DNA from: Favolaschia claudopus
Taxonomy: Eukaryota > Basidiomycota > Agaricomycetes > Agaricales > Mycenaceae
Reading direction: 5' to 3'
Assembly (NCBI GenBank): GCA_037176885.1
Contig: JAWWNJ010000013.1
Coordinates: forward strand, 186,001 to 250,000
Length of the DNA: 64,000 nucleotides
The position numbers and the translations under genes are program-made. Of this stretch, positions 43,079 through 53,467 are shown piece after piece (positions within the stretch are counted from its first letter, which is position 1; the number at the start of each line of letters is the position of its first letter). The notes under the pieces were generated by a model. That model was not told the origin of the DNA, did no database searches, and was given only the letters and a program-made list of their open reading frames with translations.

Positions 43079-44211
43079 ATGAACCAAGCGGACCAAACTC
43101 CCGTCGGCCTTACCCTCCCCGCCGAAATTCTTCTGGATATTGTTTCTTACTTTCATAACCGTGTCTTGCCCTACGAACCACAGGCTTTGCCGGCCCCCGA
43201 TACTCATACAACGCGAGTCCAGGTTCTGCGTTCTCTATCTCAAGTCTGCCAGTACTATCGCAGAGTTTTTCTCCGACTTTCTTGGGAATATTTGGAGATC
43301 TTGGATGCACCTGAGAACTCGTCGAATCCATTTCCTAATCGCCTTTTGAGGCGAATGACTGGGATTGTCAAAACTCCAAGCGTGCCGCGGTGTATCCGGT
43401 AATTATTGGGGTTCCGATAAATCTGGATGATCTTGACGATACTTGCTAGCACCGCCGTTGTCTCATTGAAGCTCCCTTCAAATAGCAACCAGATGCATTG
43501 GGATGTAATCACCGTCTTTGTCCGGCTGTTAGTCGCAGCATCCAAACTGAGCTGCCTTCACATCGTCGACGTATCTGGTGCGCAGGCTAGCGTCCTTGCC
43601 GATATATTGGCTTCCCACTCTTTTCCTGGGATCACCCGACTGGCCGTCCCGTGCGCGCTCGCTCGCAGCTTGTCGGCCTTTCCGAACGTTCTTTCGCTTA
43701 CGGTTACCGACAAGGCGGTCGCCGATTATTATGCGATAGCTTTCTTGAAAGCGTCAGGCAGATATTGCAAGCGGTTGGAAGAAATATCTCATTTGAGCTC
43801 CACGCCTCCCGCCGTCAAATGTACGTCTCACAATGTCGCATCCCTGAAACTACATTTCTCACAACTGTCTTGGCAGGTTTTGTGAAAGTACACCCTGATA
43901 TCGAAGCCCTCAGCTTTCATGACGACCTCACACCTGTTTGTGCAAGATTTTCACAGTCTATGTTATATTCATACGTCTTCGCACAGAATACGTTCAAGCT
44001 CCTGCGTGAACTAAAATCACTCAAATCCATTCAATTCCCTCACCGGCATAGCGGAACTCTAGGGAGTGTCGCTGTATGTGCGGAAGTCAAGTCGTGTTTT
44101 CTGCGTTCGGAATCTGGCAACAGCACGGTAAGAGTGGAATATCCCTCCGGGGATGATGTCGGAGACGACGCGGCGGTCACGGTGATCCTTGATCAGGGTA
44201 ATCCCTATTGA
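43079..44211 (+). CDS. F-box protein
   Basis: Three exons (43079-43398, 43450-43820, 43877-44211) give 341 residues. The N-terminus holds the F-box: LTLPAEILLDIVSYFHN, then LRSLSQVCQYYRRVFLRLSW. The remainder is a degenerate leucine-rich region (LSCLHIVDVSGA, ITRLAVPCALARSLSAFPNV, LKSIQFPHR) usual for Agaricomycete F-box proteins, presumed SCF substrate receptors. The stop codon is directly followed by the left end of the tyrosine-recombinase retrotransposon. Sequence on the far side of the element (60246 on, AGGGTAATTCGTTGTGA) would encode an alternative end, GNSL instead of GNPY. The insertion therefore seems to have replaced only the last codons, and the gene should remain functional apart from a new 3' untranslated region. 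Confidence 0.8.
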
Positions 44212-44618
44212 TCGGGTTTAAATATTTATTTACTCGAGTCTAATCGTCGAGGCAAGTCTCACACACCACCCTCAGTTCCAAAACTCACCCAGTATCCCCA
44301 CCTCTCAGGTCGTAAGAGGGATACGCGACATAACTCGCCCCCCGGGCCGGAAGCAGTTATCGTCGTACGGGTAAGTTACCGCTTTGTCTCTGAGACATTG
44401 TTTCTGACCCTCGCCTCCGTGGCCGCAAGTAGGGATCAGCCGTCAATACAGTCTTGTTGGGACTGTCTCACATTTACTTTATTTAGCCTGGCGGGACAAG
44501 AGGAGACTCGGCTTTTCTCTTCGTCCCGCCAGGTTAGTATTTACTTGCTCACTCATTTTACCACTCTAATACTTATCTCTCTTCGTCTTGTTAGCGTCGT
44601 ACATTCTTTCGAGCACCC
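44212..44618 (+). repeat. Split direct repeat A1 of the Ngaro-like element
   Basis: Begins TCGGGTTTAAATATTTATTT and ends TTCTTTCGAGCACCC. It matches 48939-49299 and then 58572-58617. It contains an inner hairpin, CCTGGCGGGAC...GTCCCGCCAGG, at about 44488-44532, which may matter for RNA structure or recombination. Confidence 0.9.
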
Positions 44619-44653
44619 CGAATATATATATTCCATCTGTATCTCACTTGACT

Positions 44654-45838
44654 ATGACCGATGGTGTCGCGCCTCCCCCCGAATTCCGAGCGGAAGACGT
44701 CTCGGCGCTCCAAGACATGGTTAAGAAGTATGTTGATGGCACCGTCACCCGCACCCTCACCATCGCGTCGCTCTCGGCCCATCTTGTCGCTGCCTGTGGG
44801 AAGCTTAGCATCTCGTATAAGCCCGAGCTCATCATCCCGTACCTGGATCAACTCGATGCTCATGACGCAGCGAACAGACCTCGTGGCCCCGACGAGCCTG
44901 AGGGCGGCGGAGGCGGCGGAAGCGGCGATCCTCCCGACGACGATGAGGGCGACGACGGGCCAGGCGGAAGACCTAAACGACCGGCTGGCGACAATGACTA
45001 TGGCGACGAAGAGCGTGGGGGGCGAAAGAATTCCAAGGTCGACCCTTCCAAATTCGCGTGGCACTCGGAAGCCCAACAGTTCCTCGATTCCGTTGCTATC
45101 ACGCCTGAGCACAAAGAAGTCCTTCAACGGATTGAAATCTACTCACAAGACGTTAAAGAGGCCGTCCGAGACCTCACTAACTCTGCTGGAGCGCCTGGAC
45201 TGCCTGAGTCCCTCTGGAAGTCTGTGCTCCTCGACCGTTTCGTCGATTTCGATGTCATCCTATCCAACGTGTTCGCAACCGCCGACACGGAAGACACGCA
45301 GCAGCTTGTCGTCGGTGACTCCTTCCTGGAAGTCAAGAAACCTAAAGTGGTCACGAAAGTCGCTACTCACGGCCAATGGATCAATGCTTTCCGCACCTGG
45401 GAAGACGCAGTCATTTTCGCTTTCCCCGGACGCTCCTTGGAGCTGCGTGCGTACTGGACCCACATCAACGACCTCTTCCTCAGCCGGCACCCCTCGTTCC
45501 ACGGCCGCATCATCAATTACGACCGCGCCGCAAGGGTCTTCATCGGACAGCGGCGGGATGTGCTCTTCAATGAGAGCTACAAATTCCGCCATGTCTCAGA
45601 CGCACACCTCTCGGAAGGAGGCATCGCCGTTGTTGCCAGTTCGCTCTCAAGCGCCGGCAATAAACCCAAACCGTTACCTGCCAACAAACAACGGAAACTT
45701 TCGGCAGAGATCTGTCGCAATTTCAACAACAACAGATGCAAGGCGGGTGGGGACTGCCATTACCGCCATGCCTGCAGTGAGTGCAACGGCGCCGGTCACG
45801 CAGCCGTGGACTGCCCTGACAAGCAACGTCGCGCCTGA
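44654..45838 (+). CDS. gag: Gag-like protein of the Ngaro-like element
   Basis: 394 residues from ATG 44654 (MTDGVAPPPEFRAEDVSALQ). The first 95 residues are helical, followed by a Gly/Asp-rich linker (GGGGGGSGDPPDDDEGDDG) and a larger helical domain (residues about 130-310) presumed to form the particle. At the C-terminus sit a CCCH finger, CRNFNNNRCKAGGDCHYRH, and a retroviral-type knuckle, CSECNGAGHAAVDC. Both would bind the element RNA. The next gene overlaps its end in the +1 frame (ATG 45768), so pol is expressed by reinitiation, frameshift or a separate start. The frame appears intact. Confidence 0.85.
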   Translation: MTDGVAPPPEFRAEDVSALQDMVKKYVDGTVTRTLTIASLSAHLVAACGKLSISYKPELIIPYLDQLDAHDAANRPRGPDEPEGGGGGGSGDPPDDDEGDDGPGGRPKRPAGDNDYGDEERGGRKNSKVDPSKFAWHSEAQQFLDSVAITPEHKEVLQRIEIYSQDVKEAVRDLTNSAGAPGLPESLWKSVLLDRFVDFDVILSNVFATADTEDTQQLVVGDSFLEVKKPKVVTKVATHGQWINAFRTWEDAVIFAFPGRSLELRAYWTHINDLFLSRHPSFHGRIINYDRAARVFIGQRRDVLFNESYKFRHVSDAHLSEGGIAVVASSLSSAGNKPKPLPANKQRKLSAEICRNFNNNRCKAGGDCHYRHACSECNGAGHAAVDCPDKQRRA

Positions 45839-47822
45839 GCTTTCTGCTGGGCTGCCGACGATGCTGGAACGGAGTGTGCATCAAACTGCGGCGTGGTTCG
45901 AGGACGAAGATGAGGAGTTCTTGGAATACTCCGTGGGCACATCGTTCCTTCCCAAATACATGCGCGGCATGGGCTGGAACGATGAACAAATTTTAAATTA
46001 TAGTCGCACCGCCCGATACACAGAGATAGACGAACCTTTGCCTCAACCTGCGCCACATGAGTTTGAGAATGAACTCGCCCTGCGCACCATCCGGGAAAAT
46101 CCCGACCTTTTCCATGTCCCAATCGTGATTCGAGTTGAGCGTCTCGAGAGCCTTCTGAGACTTCATCCGAATCAAGCCTTCGTCCAATCCGTGTTGCGTG
46201 GGTTGCGAGAAGGATTTTGGCCGTGGATGGACACGAACCATGCTACCTATCCCCCTACGTGGGACAACTCTTGGGCACCACCTGCCGGTGATAGGGAGAG
46301 GGATTTTATAAATGCTCAGCGAGACGTCGAAGTCGAGAAGGGTCGTTTTTCTCGCACCTTTGGACCGGACCTCCTTCCTGGCATGTACTCCACTCCCATC
46401 CTCGCCGTCCCGAAACCGCACTCCACCGACCTCAGGCTTGTATCGCACCAGAGTTGTGGTCCTTTTGCGCCGAACACAATGGTTGACAAGCCCAAGACGA
46501 AGGGCGCGAGAATGGACACTATGCAGCAGTTGATTCCTGCTCTGCTGAGATTTCGTCGCGAGAATCCCAATGCGCGTCTTGTGGTCTGGAAATCTGACGT
46601 GTCCGAAGCCTTCCGTCTCCTCCCTGTTCACCCGTTAATGCAGATCAAACAAGTGGCCACTTCGAACTTACCGACTCGAGCTGAAGTCCAGTCAGGGACA
46701 TCTGGCGGTCCTGTTCAGCGTAACGTCGACTGGTGCTGTACATTCGGAAACTGTGGCTCACCACGAATTTGGGCGTCGTTGATGGGGTTGGTGATCTGGA
46801 TCGCTTTGTTTGTCAAATGCCTCGAAGACATCTTCGCTTATGTTGACGACAACTACGGTTGGGAGTTGGAATCCAATTTCTTGTTCTACCGTCCATACAA
46901 CAAGAAAATGCCGGCGAAGCAAGTGAAACTCTTGTTGCTTTGGGACTTCCTCGGTATTCCCCACAAAGAGAAGAAACAACTCTACGGCACATCCCTACCC
47001 ATTATCGGCTTTGAGATCGATCCCAACGCAATGACGGCCACTCTTCCTCCGAGCTCTAAAGCAGACCTTGAGAGCTGGGTCCAACAATTCATTGATACTC
47101 CTTCTCGACGCCGCACGCTACATGAGTTCCAATGCTTGACTGGATGGATCAACTGGTCATTCAATATGTTTTTCCTTCTCAGACCTGCTCTCTCGAACGT
47201 CTACGAGAAGATGTCTGGCAAGTCCAATCAGCGTGCCCTCATATATATCAACACGGCAATCAAGTCAGACTTGCGCTGGTTTCTGCACCACCTCAGACAA
47301 TCTGACGGTGTGTTACTCTTTGAGGCACTAGATTGGAACCCCCGTGTGGACGCCGACACAACGATCTACTGCGACGCTTTGTTGGGGGGAATGGGTTTCT
47401 GGGATCCTGAGCTTCTGCTAGGTTTCTATGCCCCCGTTCCTCTACAACCGCCGAAAGACACCATATTTTTCTACGAGGCTTTGTGCGTAGTGTCGGCCTT
47501 GAGGTGGTACTGCAATCTGGTCAACATGCAGCTTTCCGCGCGGAAACGCCGCCTAACGATCTTCACCGATAATCAAAATACCGTCGACATATTTAATTCT
47601 CTGAGTGCCAGCCCTGAGTACAACTTGCTCCTGCGCACCGCCGTCGACGACCTTTTGACCCACAGGGTCGATCTCCGTGTCCTGCATGTCCCAGGACACG
47701 ATAATGTCGTGGCCGACGCAATTTCCCGCTCTTGGTTCCCCAACGCGGTTGAAGTTGCCCCCAGTCTCGTCATTCACTCTTTTGAACCCCCTCGAGAGCC
47801 GTTGGGGGCCGCGTTATTATGA
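45768..47822 (+). CDS. pol: Reverse transcriptase-RNase H polyprotein of the Ngaro-like element
   Basis: 684 residues from ATG 45768, in the +1 frame relative to gag. It contains a reverse transcriptase with VWKSDVSEAFRLLPVHP (first catalytic Asp region) and the catalytic box FAYVDDN at about 46833-46853, then GFEIDP and LTGWINWSF thumb-type motifs. RNase H follows: TIYCDALLGGMGFW, a YEALCVVSALRWY helix, TIFTDNQNTVDIFNSL and VPGHDNVVADAISR. This RT-RH copies the genomic RNA to DNA. No protease or integrase is fused, as expected for DIRS-order elements. The frame is intact and its TGA overlaps the next ATG (ATGA at 47819-47822). Confidence 0.88.
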   Translation: MPAVSATAPVTQPWTALTSNVAPELSAGLPTMLERSVHQTAAWFEDEDEEFLEYSVGTSFLPKYMRGMGWNDEQILNYSRTARYTEIDEPLPQPAPHEFENELALRTIRENPDLFHVPIVIRVERLESLLRLHPNQAFVQSVLRGLREGFWPWMDTNHATYPPTWDNSWAPPAGDRERDFINAQRDVEVEKGRFSRTFGPDLLPGMYSTPILAVPKPHSTDLRLVSHQSCGPFAPNTMVDKPKTKGARMDTMQQLIPALLRFRRENPNARLVVWKSDVSEAFRLLPVHPLMQIKQVATSNLPTRAEVQSGTSGGPVQRNVDWCCTFGNCGSPRIWASLMGLVIWIALFVKCLEDIFAYVDDNYGWELESNFLFYRPYNKKMPAKQVKLLLLWDFLGIPHKEKKQLYGTSLPIIGFEIDPNAMTATLPPSSKADLESWVQQFIDTPSRRRTLHEFQCLTGWINWSFNMFFLLRPALSNVYEKMSGKSNQRALIYINTAIKSDLRWFLHHLRQSDGVLLFEALDWNPRVDADTTIYCDALLGGMGFWDPELLLGFYAPVPLQPPKDTIFFYEALCVVSALRWYCNLVNMQLSARKRRLTIFTDNQNTVDIFNSLSASPEYNLLLRTAVDDLLTHRVDLRVLHVPGHDNVVADAISRSWFPNAVEVAPSLVIHSFEPPREPLGAALL

Positions 47823-48774
47823 TCCAATCCCGGGTTCCGTCCAGGCAACCTCAGCGGCAGGCCTGGACCATGGAGCAATTGGTGCATAAGCGCAATATTG
47901 CCCTCGGCGCCGCTATCGACTTGGCTCTGCTTTTAACTCATACATCGAATTCTGCCGTCTTCACAACTTCCCCATCCAGCCCACCCCAGATACCTTGAGT
48001 TTCTTCGTAGTCTTCATGTCGCACCACATCAGCCCGCGATCTGTCGACTCATACCTCTCCGGTATATGCAATGAACTTGAACCACATTTCCCAAATGTGC
48101 GTGACATTCGGAAAAGCATGCTCGTTGCTCGCACGCTTCAAGGCTGCAAACGATTGCGAGGGACTGCCGTCCGCCGCAAATCTCCGCTGTCGCGCGACAA
48201 TTTACGGGAAGCCATCACCGCCCTACCTCCCTCGCCTTCTCACGATGACCTCCTCTTCATCACCCAACTCCTCACCGGCTTCCGTGCGCTCATGCGTCTC
48301 GGCGAGCTGACTGCTCCTGATAACCCCAAACTCAGAAACCCCCGAAAGTACTGCCTTCGCTCTTCTGTCGCTCTTCCCTCACCCGCAATATACGAATTTT
48401 GGCTGCCCGCACACAAGGCCGACTCAACGTTCGAAGGCAATCACATCATGATCACCGATACGGATGCTCGCCGTTTCTTCCCCTTGTATCTCACCTCACG
48501 AGATCACTTACACCCGTTGAATCCCTACCTGTGGCTCCGCAGCAACGGTACAGTCCCGACTCGCGCCTGGTTCATGAAGAAGCTCCGCCACCTCTTTCCT
48601 GACAACCAGATCGCTGGTCAGTCAATGCGCGCAGGCGGCGCGACGGCTCTCGCAGAAGACGGTGCTGCTCCGCACATCATTCAAGCGGCGGGTCGGTGGG
48701 CTTCAAATACTTTCCAGATCTACATCCGAAAACATCCCGCTCTCTTACAAGCAATGATCCACGCTCGGCGCTGA
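47819..48774 (+). pseudogene. Tyrosine recombinase of the Ngaro-like element, frameshifted near its N-terminus
   Basis: The start codon overlaps the pol stop (ATGA). The first 36 codons read MIQSRVPSRQPQRQAWTMEQ... to NIALGAAIDL; the family then continues in another frame from FNSYIEFCRLHNFPIQPTPD (about 47930). A small indel near 47920-47945 breaks the gene. The catalytic part is complete: first Arg in TGFRALMRLGEL, second Arg in QSMRAGGATALAEDG, Trp in GRWASNTF and nucleophile Tyr in FQIYIRKHP. The enzyme joins circular element DNA to the target by strand exchange. Because the long C-terminal part is otherwise intact, the shift may be recent or a base-calling error; a programmed shift is possible but unsupported. 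Confidence 0.78.
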
Positions 48775-48835
48775 CGACGCGGACCACCTTTTCATCTACA
48801 TCTCATCTCTCAACTTCCTCTATTACCCTTCTTAG

Positions 48836-48938
48836 CCAATACGGCGCTTCGCGTCGTCTTACTATCCATTCCGAGCCGGCCGCGGCTCTTTTCTGGCTAC
48901 CTCGCGCACCTCTGAACCAACGGGATGAAGACGATTAG
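48836..48938 (+). repeat. Split direct repeat B1 of the Ngaro-like element
   Basis: Runs from CCAATACGGCGCTTCGCG to GATGAAGACGATTAG. Its second copy (B2) is found in two pieces at 58684-58721 and 60133-60245. It contains the palindrome GAGCCGGCCGCGGCTC. Confidence 0.85.
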
Positions 48939-49299
48939 TCGGGTTTAAATATTTATTTACTCGAGTCTAATCGTCGAGGCAAGTCTCACACACCACCCTC
49001 AGTTCCAAAACTCACCCAGTATCCCCACCTCTCAGGTCGTAAGAGGGATACGCGACATAACTCGCCCCCCGGGCCGGAAGCAGTTATCGTCGTACAGGTA
49101 AGTTACCGCTTTGTCTCTGAGACATTGTTTCTGACCCTCGCCTCCGTGGCCGCAAGTAGGGATCAGCCGTCAATACAGTCTTGTTGGGACTGTCTCACAT
49201 TTACTTTATTTAGCCTGGCGGGACAAGAGGAGACTCGGCTTTTCTCTTCGTCCCGCCAGGTTAGTATTTACTTGCTCACTCATTTTACCACTCTAATAC
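48939..49299 (+). repeat. Split direct repeat A2, first part
   Basis: 361 bp matching 44212-44572 with one visible difference. It is interrupted by the hAT element and resumes at 58572. Confidence 0.9.
49292..49299 (+). other. Left target site duplication of the hAT element
   Basis: TCTAATAC, repeated exactly at 58564-58571. An 8-bp duplication is diagnostic for hAT transposition. A1 (44565-44572) shows the uninterrupted target with a single copy. Confidence 0.92.
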
Positions 49300-49318
49300 T
49301 AGGGCTCTAACCCGTCCG
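49300..49318 (+). repeat. Left terminal inverted repeat of the hAT element
   Basis: TAGGGCTCTAACCCGTCCG, followed by several direct and inverted CCCGTCCGTCCCGTCCGT words up to about 49450. Confidence 0.92.
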
Positions 49319-49515
49319 TCCCGTCCGTTTCCGGCCACAAAAACGGGAAAAACGGGTCCTTCCCGGCCAAACCCGTCCGTCCAAACTGCTCCTCAAGCTT
49401 CAGACGGGACGGGACCCGTCCGTCCCGTCCGTTACGGCCGTCAAGACGGGTTGGGCACCATAGAAAACATATATATATATAATCGAAATAAAATTACGCT
49501 GGTTCATACTGTTAG

Positions 49516-52500
49516 TTATTGATTTGCGGCCTGCTTCTCAAGCGCAGCACGCGCAATCCGCAATCTCGCCTTAACAAACATCAAAGTTTGGATTGTTTCC
49601 GCCTTCAAACTCGCTCGACGAAGCCCGATTGTGTCGCGGCCACCAGAGAAAATTCGCTCAACAGCGACGGCAGAGCCTGTAATAGAGTGTCGTGAAAAAA
49701 TACTGAAATTTAGAACAAGTTTTAACGTACCGGGGATGCAAAGAATATCCCGAGCTAAAAGATACAGCTTGGGGAACTGATCGCGGTGAGCATACCACCA
49801 CTGGATAGGGTCCACGTTCCATGGTTGAGGCATAGCAGTGAGCCGGAAATAATCAGCAAGTTCATTTTGTGTTGGCGCGGCCGCCAGTTGACTGTACCGA
49901 CGAGTGAAGTCGAATTTTTGAGGGGATCCCGGCTCTGCTGATCCAGCAGCCTGAGTGTCGGGTTCGGTCAGCGCATTAGTGCCCTTGGTTGCGTAGAACG
50001 AGTCGTAGCGCGTCTGTAAGCTCTCCTTGGCGAGCTCAAGATCAACTAAAAGCTCGGGATGCGCCTCGTAGTCGGCTTTCAAACCGCTGTACGACATGCG
50101 GGGATCCAACACTGCGGAAAGAAGAAAAAGACGAACATCAGTAAAAGCAGCAAGGAGTCAATAAGGAAACACGAACGTGTTGCCCATGAGTAGAAATGCG
50201 ACTGATCGAATTTGGTAAAGTAGTCGCTGAGCTTCTGATGCGCATCGACCAGACCCTGGCGCAAGACGGGGTCAGTCGAATCGGGTAAAGCAGCCAAAGC
50301 CTGCTTCAAATGGGATTGAAGCCCTAAGAAAATTGCGTGCGTTGACGAAAGCATGGGCTGTTTAGTGGCCGACATCTGCGTTGTTGCTTGTCGAAACGCC
50401 ATTAACCAATCCGTCACCATGACTAGAGCCCCCCACTCGGCGGTCGATAGCTCATGGGGACGTAGTTCTTGTTCTTTGGCAACATAATTGAAGATGGGCG
50501 TGCGAAAGCGCAGCGCTCGACCTGTTCAAAATATTGACAGAAGACTCGCACAAAAGCGTGAAATCATACGGAGCATTTGGTGAGACGATGACCAACGTGT
50601 CTTGACATCCAAGATGAGCATCAGCACTAGCTCGTTGGCGGTGTCGAGGTCTTGAACAGTGGGTCGTTTCGATGGGTCCGCCGACGCCGCCACAGCGGCG
50701 TCTTTCCGTTCCTGATGCCATGCAGCAACTTCCTTCTGCCATGTCTTGCGCCTCTGCGGACTCGACCGAGCGTGTCGAATGATTTTGCGGAGCTGTTTAA
50801 AATACAATGAAATCGAGCACATCCGGACAAGTGAACATTATACCTTGAATATCGCCTGGCCAACTAGACTTTGCGGCTTGTCGGTGTCAGTGTCGGCCGC
50901 GTCTTCTGTCTGAGTCGCTTCATTCTCACGAGCAGCACTAAGTGGTTCCGTAGTGGCTTCTTGGTAGACCGCTTGGCCCGACTCCGCTTTCTTTGACTCG
51001 TCCTTTGTCAACACCCCGATCGCCTCCAGCAGCTATCAAAGACTTCAGGATTATGTTTGCTGACAAAAACCTTCGTGCGACATACCTTCAACGCAGCGAG
51101 ATGAATTGTATGCGGCATGCATCGCATACGCCCATCAGATGCGGAGAAATAGATATTTTCCGCGCGACAACGTCTTTCAAACGCTTCAACCATGGTGTCA
51201 TTATTGGTAGCGTTATCCATGACGAATGCAGTTATCTGCGGAATATGAGTATTGCCATTGAAACAAAGAACGGAGAACTTACCCGTCCTTTCAAGCCAAA
51301 ATCTTCAACGGTTTGCCAGACGACTGCGGCCATATTTTCACCCGAGTGCTGGCCAACGAACTCGCGGAAATCGATTAGACACTCCTCTGAATGCAAAGCT
51401 ATTATTCCTGGAAGTTGGAACTGAAATGAGCAAAGGCATACCTAATTTGCCATCGTTCCCGATGTAATGTACTACAATAGCCAAAAAAGCATAACCATTG
51501 CTAGAAGTCCACGCATCCAACGACAGTACGAAGTCCGACAAGTTTTCCTGTAATAGATATTGATTCAGCTTCATCAAATCGTGAATTCGAGAACGAACCG
51601 CGAATATTTGCTTCAAACCAGCTCGCATCTCGACTGACATTCGCTGGATACGTGCTTTCACCGATGGATCGTGGGGAATGTTGAGTCGCTTGCGGTGCGC
51701 ATATTGTAGCATTTCTCGAAATTCAGGCTCGTTGACGGCCGTGAAAGGCTGGTCACACGCAGCTACCCATTTTGCGACAAGATCCTCAAAGTGATCTTGA
51801 TCCCAAGGTTCCTGTTTGAAAACTGTGAGTTTGGATGAACAGACCTCGGTTGGCTGACACTTACCTCCGCAGCGGCAGCCTGCTTAGTAAACATTTCCTT
51901 GATATCCTTGTTGAGCTCCTCAATTTTGTTGGCATATTTTGCTTTCGTCGCCTCGTCCATTGGTGTCGTTCCGGCAGCCCAAGCCTTTTCCTCGGCTGTT
52001 GCAGAGCCGTCTCGTGCATCGAGTACCTTGTAGAGACGGTAGAGGTGTACAAAATGCTTTTCGAGGTGCTGCTGGAGACCTGAACAACTGTCACAACGAC
52101 ACCATGGAGACGATAACGAAGCTTACCCTTTGTATTATCTCTCATGCTCTTCGTGATTGTGAATATGCGTCGCTTCCCATGGCGACATTTCCAGTAGCGA
52201 GAGCCGTCTTCTTTTTCGCCATCAGAGTCGCACTCGACATCCTCGTAGAATAGATAAATAGGGCTACGATTATTCTGCGCGCAAATATTATCAGATAGAT
52301 TTCCACCGAAAAGAATATGGCCTACCCCTCATTTACGCTTCGGTTTATCCGAGGATGCTGCATTGCTCGAGGACCCCGCCGTACTCGAGGACGCCACGTT
52401 GCTCGAAGAGCCTGCGTTGTTCAAGGACGGTGTTGTGACCGTTGGTGCTATCTGCAAGTATCACATTAATAAAACTCGAACATGGAGCAAGATCCTAGAC

Positions 52501-52873
52501 GTACCAACGGCTGGGAGGCTCTATTCTTCCCCTTATCTTTCTTCGATGGAGCCTTTCTGCGAGGCGCGAGAGTCGAAGTCTTGGTGGGTAAGGAATTTGC
52601 AATCTACAATATAAATCAGAAGCAAAGCTCGGCGAAATTGAACGGAATACTTACCTCCTCATTCGTCATCGTAATCGATGCTTCACTGTCGCTATCACTG
52701 GTCGCCCCAGACGTAAAGTCCTTGTCCTCCGGATCTGTATTATCCCCCTCCGCCGCACGCGCTGCAGTTGTTGGTTTTGGTTTCGGCTTACGCTTAACTT
52801 TCTTTTTCGTCGGCCGGTCTGCCTCTGGGTTTCCATCGGAGTCGAGATCCTCGGCCTGGATAATCTCGGACAT
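49516..52873 (-). CDS. hAT-family transposase
   Basis: A multi-exon minus-strand gene starting MSEIIQAEDLDSDGNPEADR. The N-terminus is basic (PTKKKVKRKPKPKP) and serves as a nuclear signal. A BED-like DNA-binding finger follows (YWKCRHGKRRIFT...LQQHLEKHF). The RNase H-like catalytic region shows FVLSLDAWTSSNGYAFLAIV (first acidic residue in LDAWTS), ITAFVMDNATNNDTMVEAF, RCMPHTIHLAALK and VLMLILDVKTRWSSSHQML. The C-terminal dimerisation domain reads DPIQWWYAHRDQFPKLYLLA and AVAVERIFSGGRDTIGLRRA. These are the full set of hAT blocks. Introns are canonical where I checked (for example GTAAGT at about 52655). The enzyme cuts at the TIRs and makes 8-bp duplications, as seen here. It is probably functional. 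Confidence 0.85.
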
Positions 52874-52900
52874 GTGGGTCGTGTCGCGTTTGCGCTTCGA

Positions 52901-53467
52901 TCACGAGGCAGAACCTTCCCCACCTTCAGATAACTGTGAGTATTGTGTCCTTCCGATCAGTTCTGCAAATTGCGCACCTTCATCGGCACCACCCAAAATC
53001 CGAATACGAAGGGATAAATGGGACAAGGGCCCGATCCCCAACGAGTGGAGCGTGGAGCCAGATGTGACTTGCTGCCCGTCTGCCGTGAAATAGAATTGAG
53101 ACCGTCGATTGCGGGGAATGAGGTGCAAATCCTCGAGGTGGTTGTAAATATCGTCGAGACAGGTAGTGACATTCACCACTAAGTGAAAATGAGTCGTTTT
53201 GTCAATGAAAAGAAAACAATCCAACCCACAGATAGGCAGAGAGCGGCCAAACGCGCCCAGAATAAAGATTGTAAACAGAGATTTCCCGCAAACTCTATTG
53301 AGCCGACGTCGGGACATGAATGAGAAGTGGGATCGATGACGTCGGCATCCGAGGATAAGCGGTATGACCAGATGATATCGAAAGAAATTAGGGAATAGCA
53401 TCGAACCTGAACAGCGCGAGAACAAAATAAGCATGTTTTCACCGTCGATGTTTTTATTACTTGCCAA
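52901..53467 (-). CDS. Ubiquitin-like domain frame upstream of and in frame with the transposase
   Basis: The frame contains a beta-grasp-like sequence: TIFILGAFGRSLPI, then after a probable short intron VNVTTCLDDIYNHLEDLHLI, RNRRSQFYFTADGQQVTSG and STLHSLGIGPLSHLSLRIRI ending LGG. Strand, turn, helix, strand and the terminal LRIRILGG follow the order and spacing of ubiquitin (about 75 residues, Gly-Gly end), although sequence identity is low. After Gly-Gly comes a 28-residue tail and a TGA. Nine codons later in the same frame is the transposase ATG, with SKRKRD between them. One C-to-T change (CGA to TGA) would separate what was a single ubiquitin-like-transposase protein. The first 80 residues of this frame are doubtful; exon structure is unsettled. 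Confidence 0.55.
   Translation of the reverse strand: MASNKNIDGENMLILFSRCSGSMLFPNFFRYHLVIPLILGCRRHRSHFSFMSRRRLNRVCGKSLFTIFILGAFGRSLPICGLDCFLFIDKTTHFHLVVNVTTCLDDIYNHLEDLHLIPRNRRSQFYFTADGQQVTSGSTLHSLGIGPLSHLSLRIRILGGADEGAQFAELIGRTQYSQLSEGGEGSAS

Noticed and set aside
43390..43450. Frameshift in the F-box gene
   Set aside because: A GT-AG intron (43399-43449) joins CIR to TAVVSLKL in frame, so no lesion is needed.
44661..45767. Open frame of 369 codons overlapping gag in the +1 frame, continuous with pol
   Set aside because: Its residues are Ser/Thr/Arg-rich without motifs, while the gag frame has zinc fingers. The pol protein more likely starts at ATG 45768.
48939..49310. Long terminal repeat of an LTR retrotransposon
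   Set aside because: The two A copies are split direct repeats with B1 next to A2, and the element encodes a tyrosine recombinase, not an integrase.
53179..53442. Alternative minus-strand frame over the ubiquitin-like exon (SDADVIDPTSHSCPDVGS)
   Set aside because: It looks coding-like in composition, but only the chosen frame continues into the Gly-Gly end; listed as uncertain.
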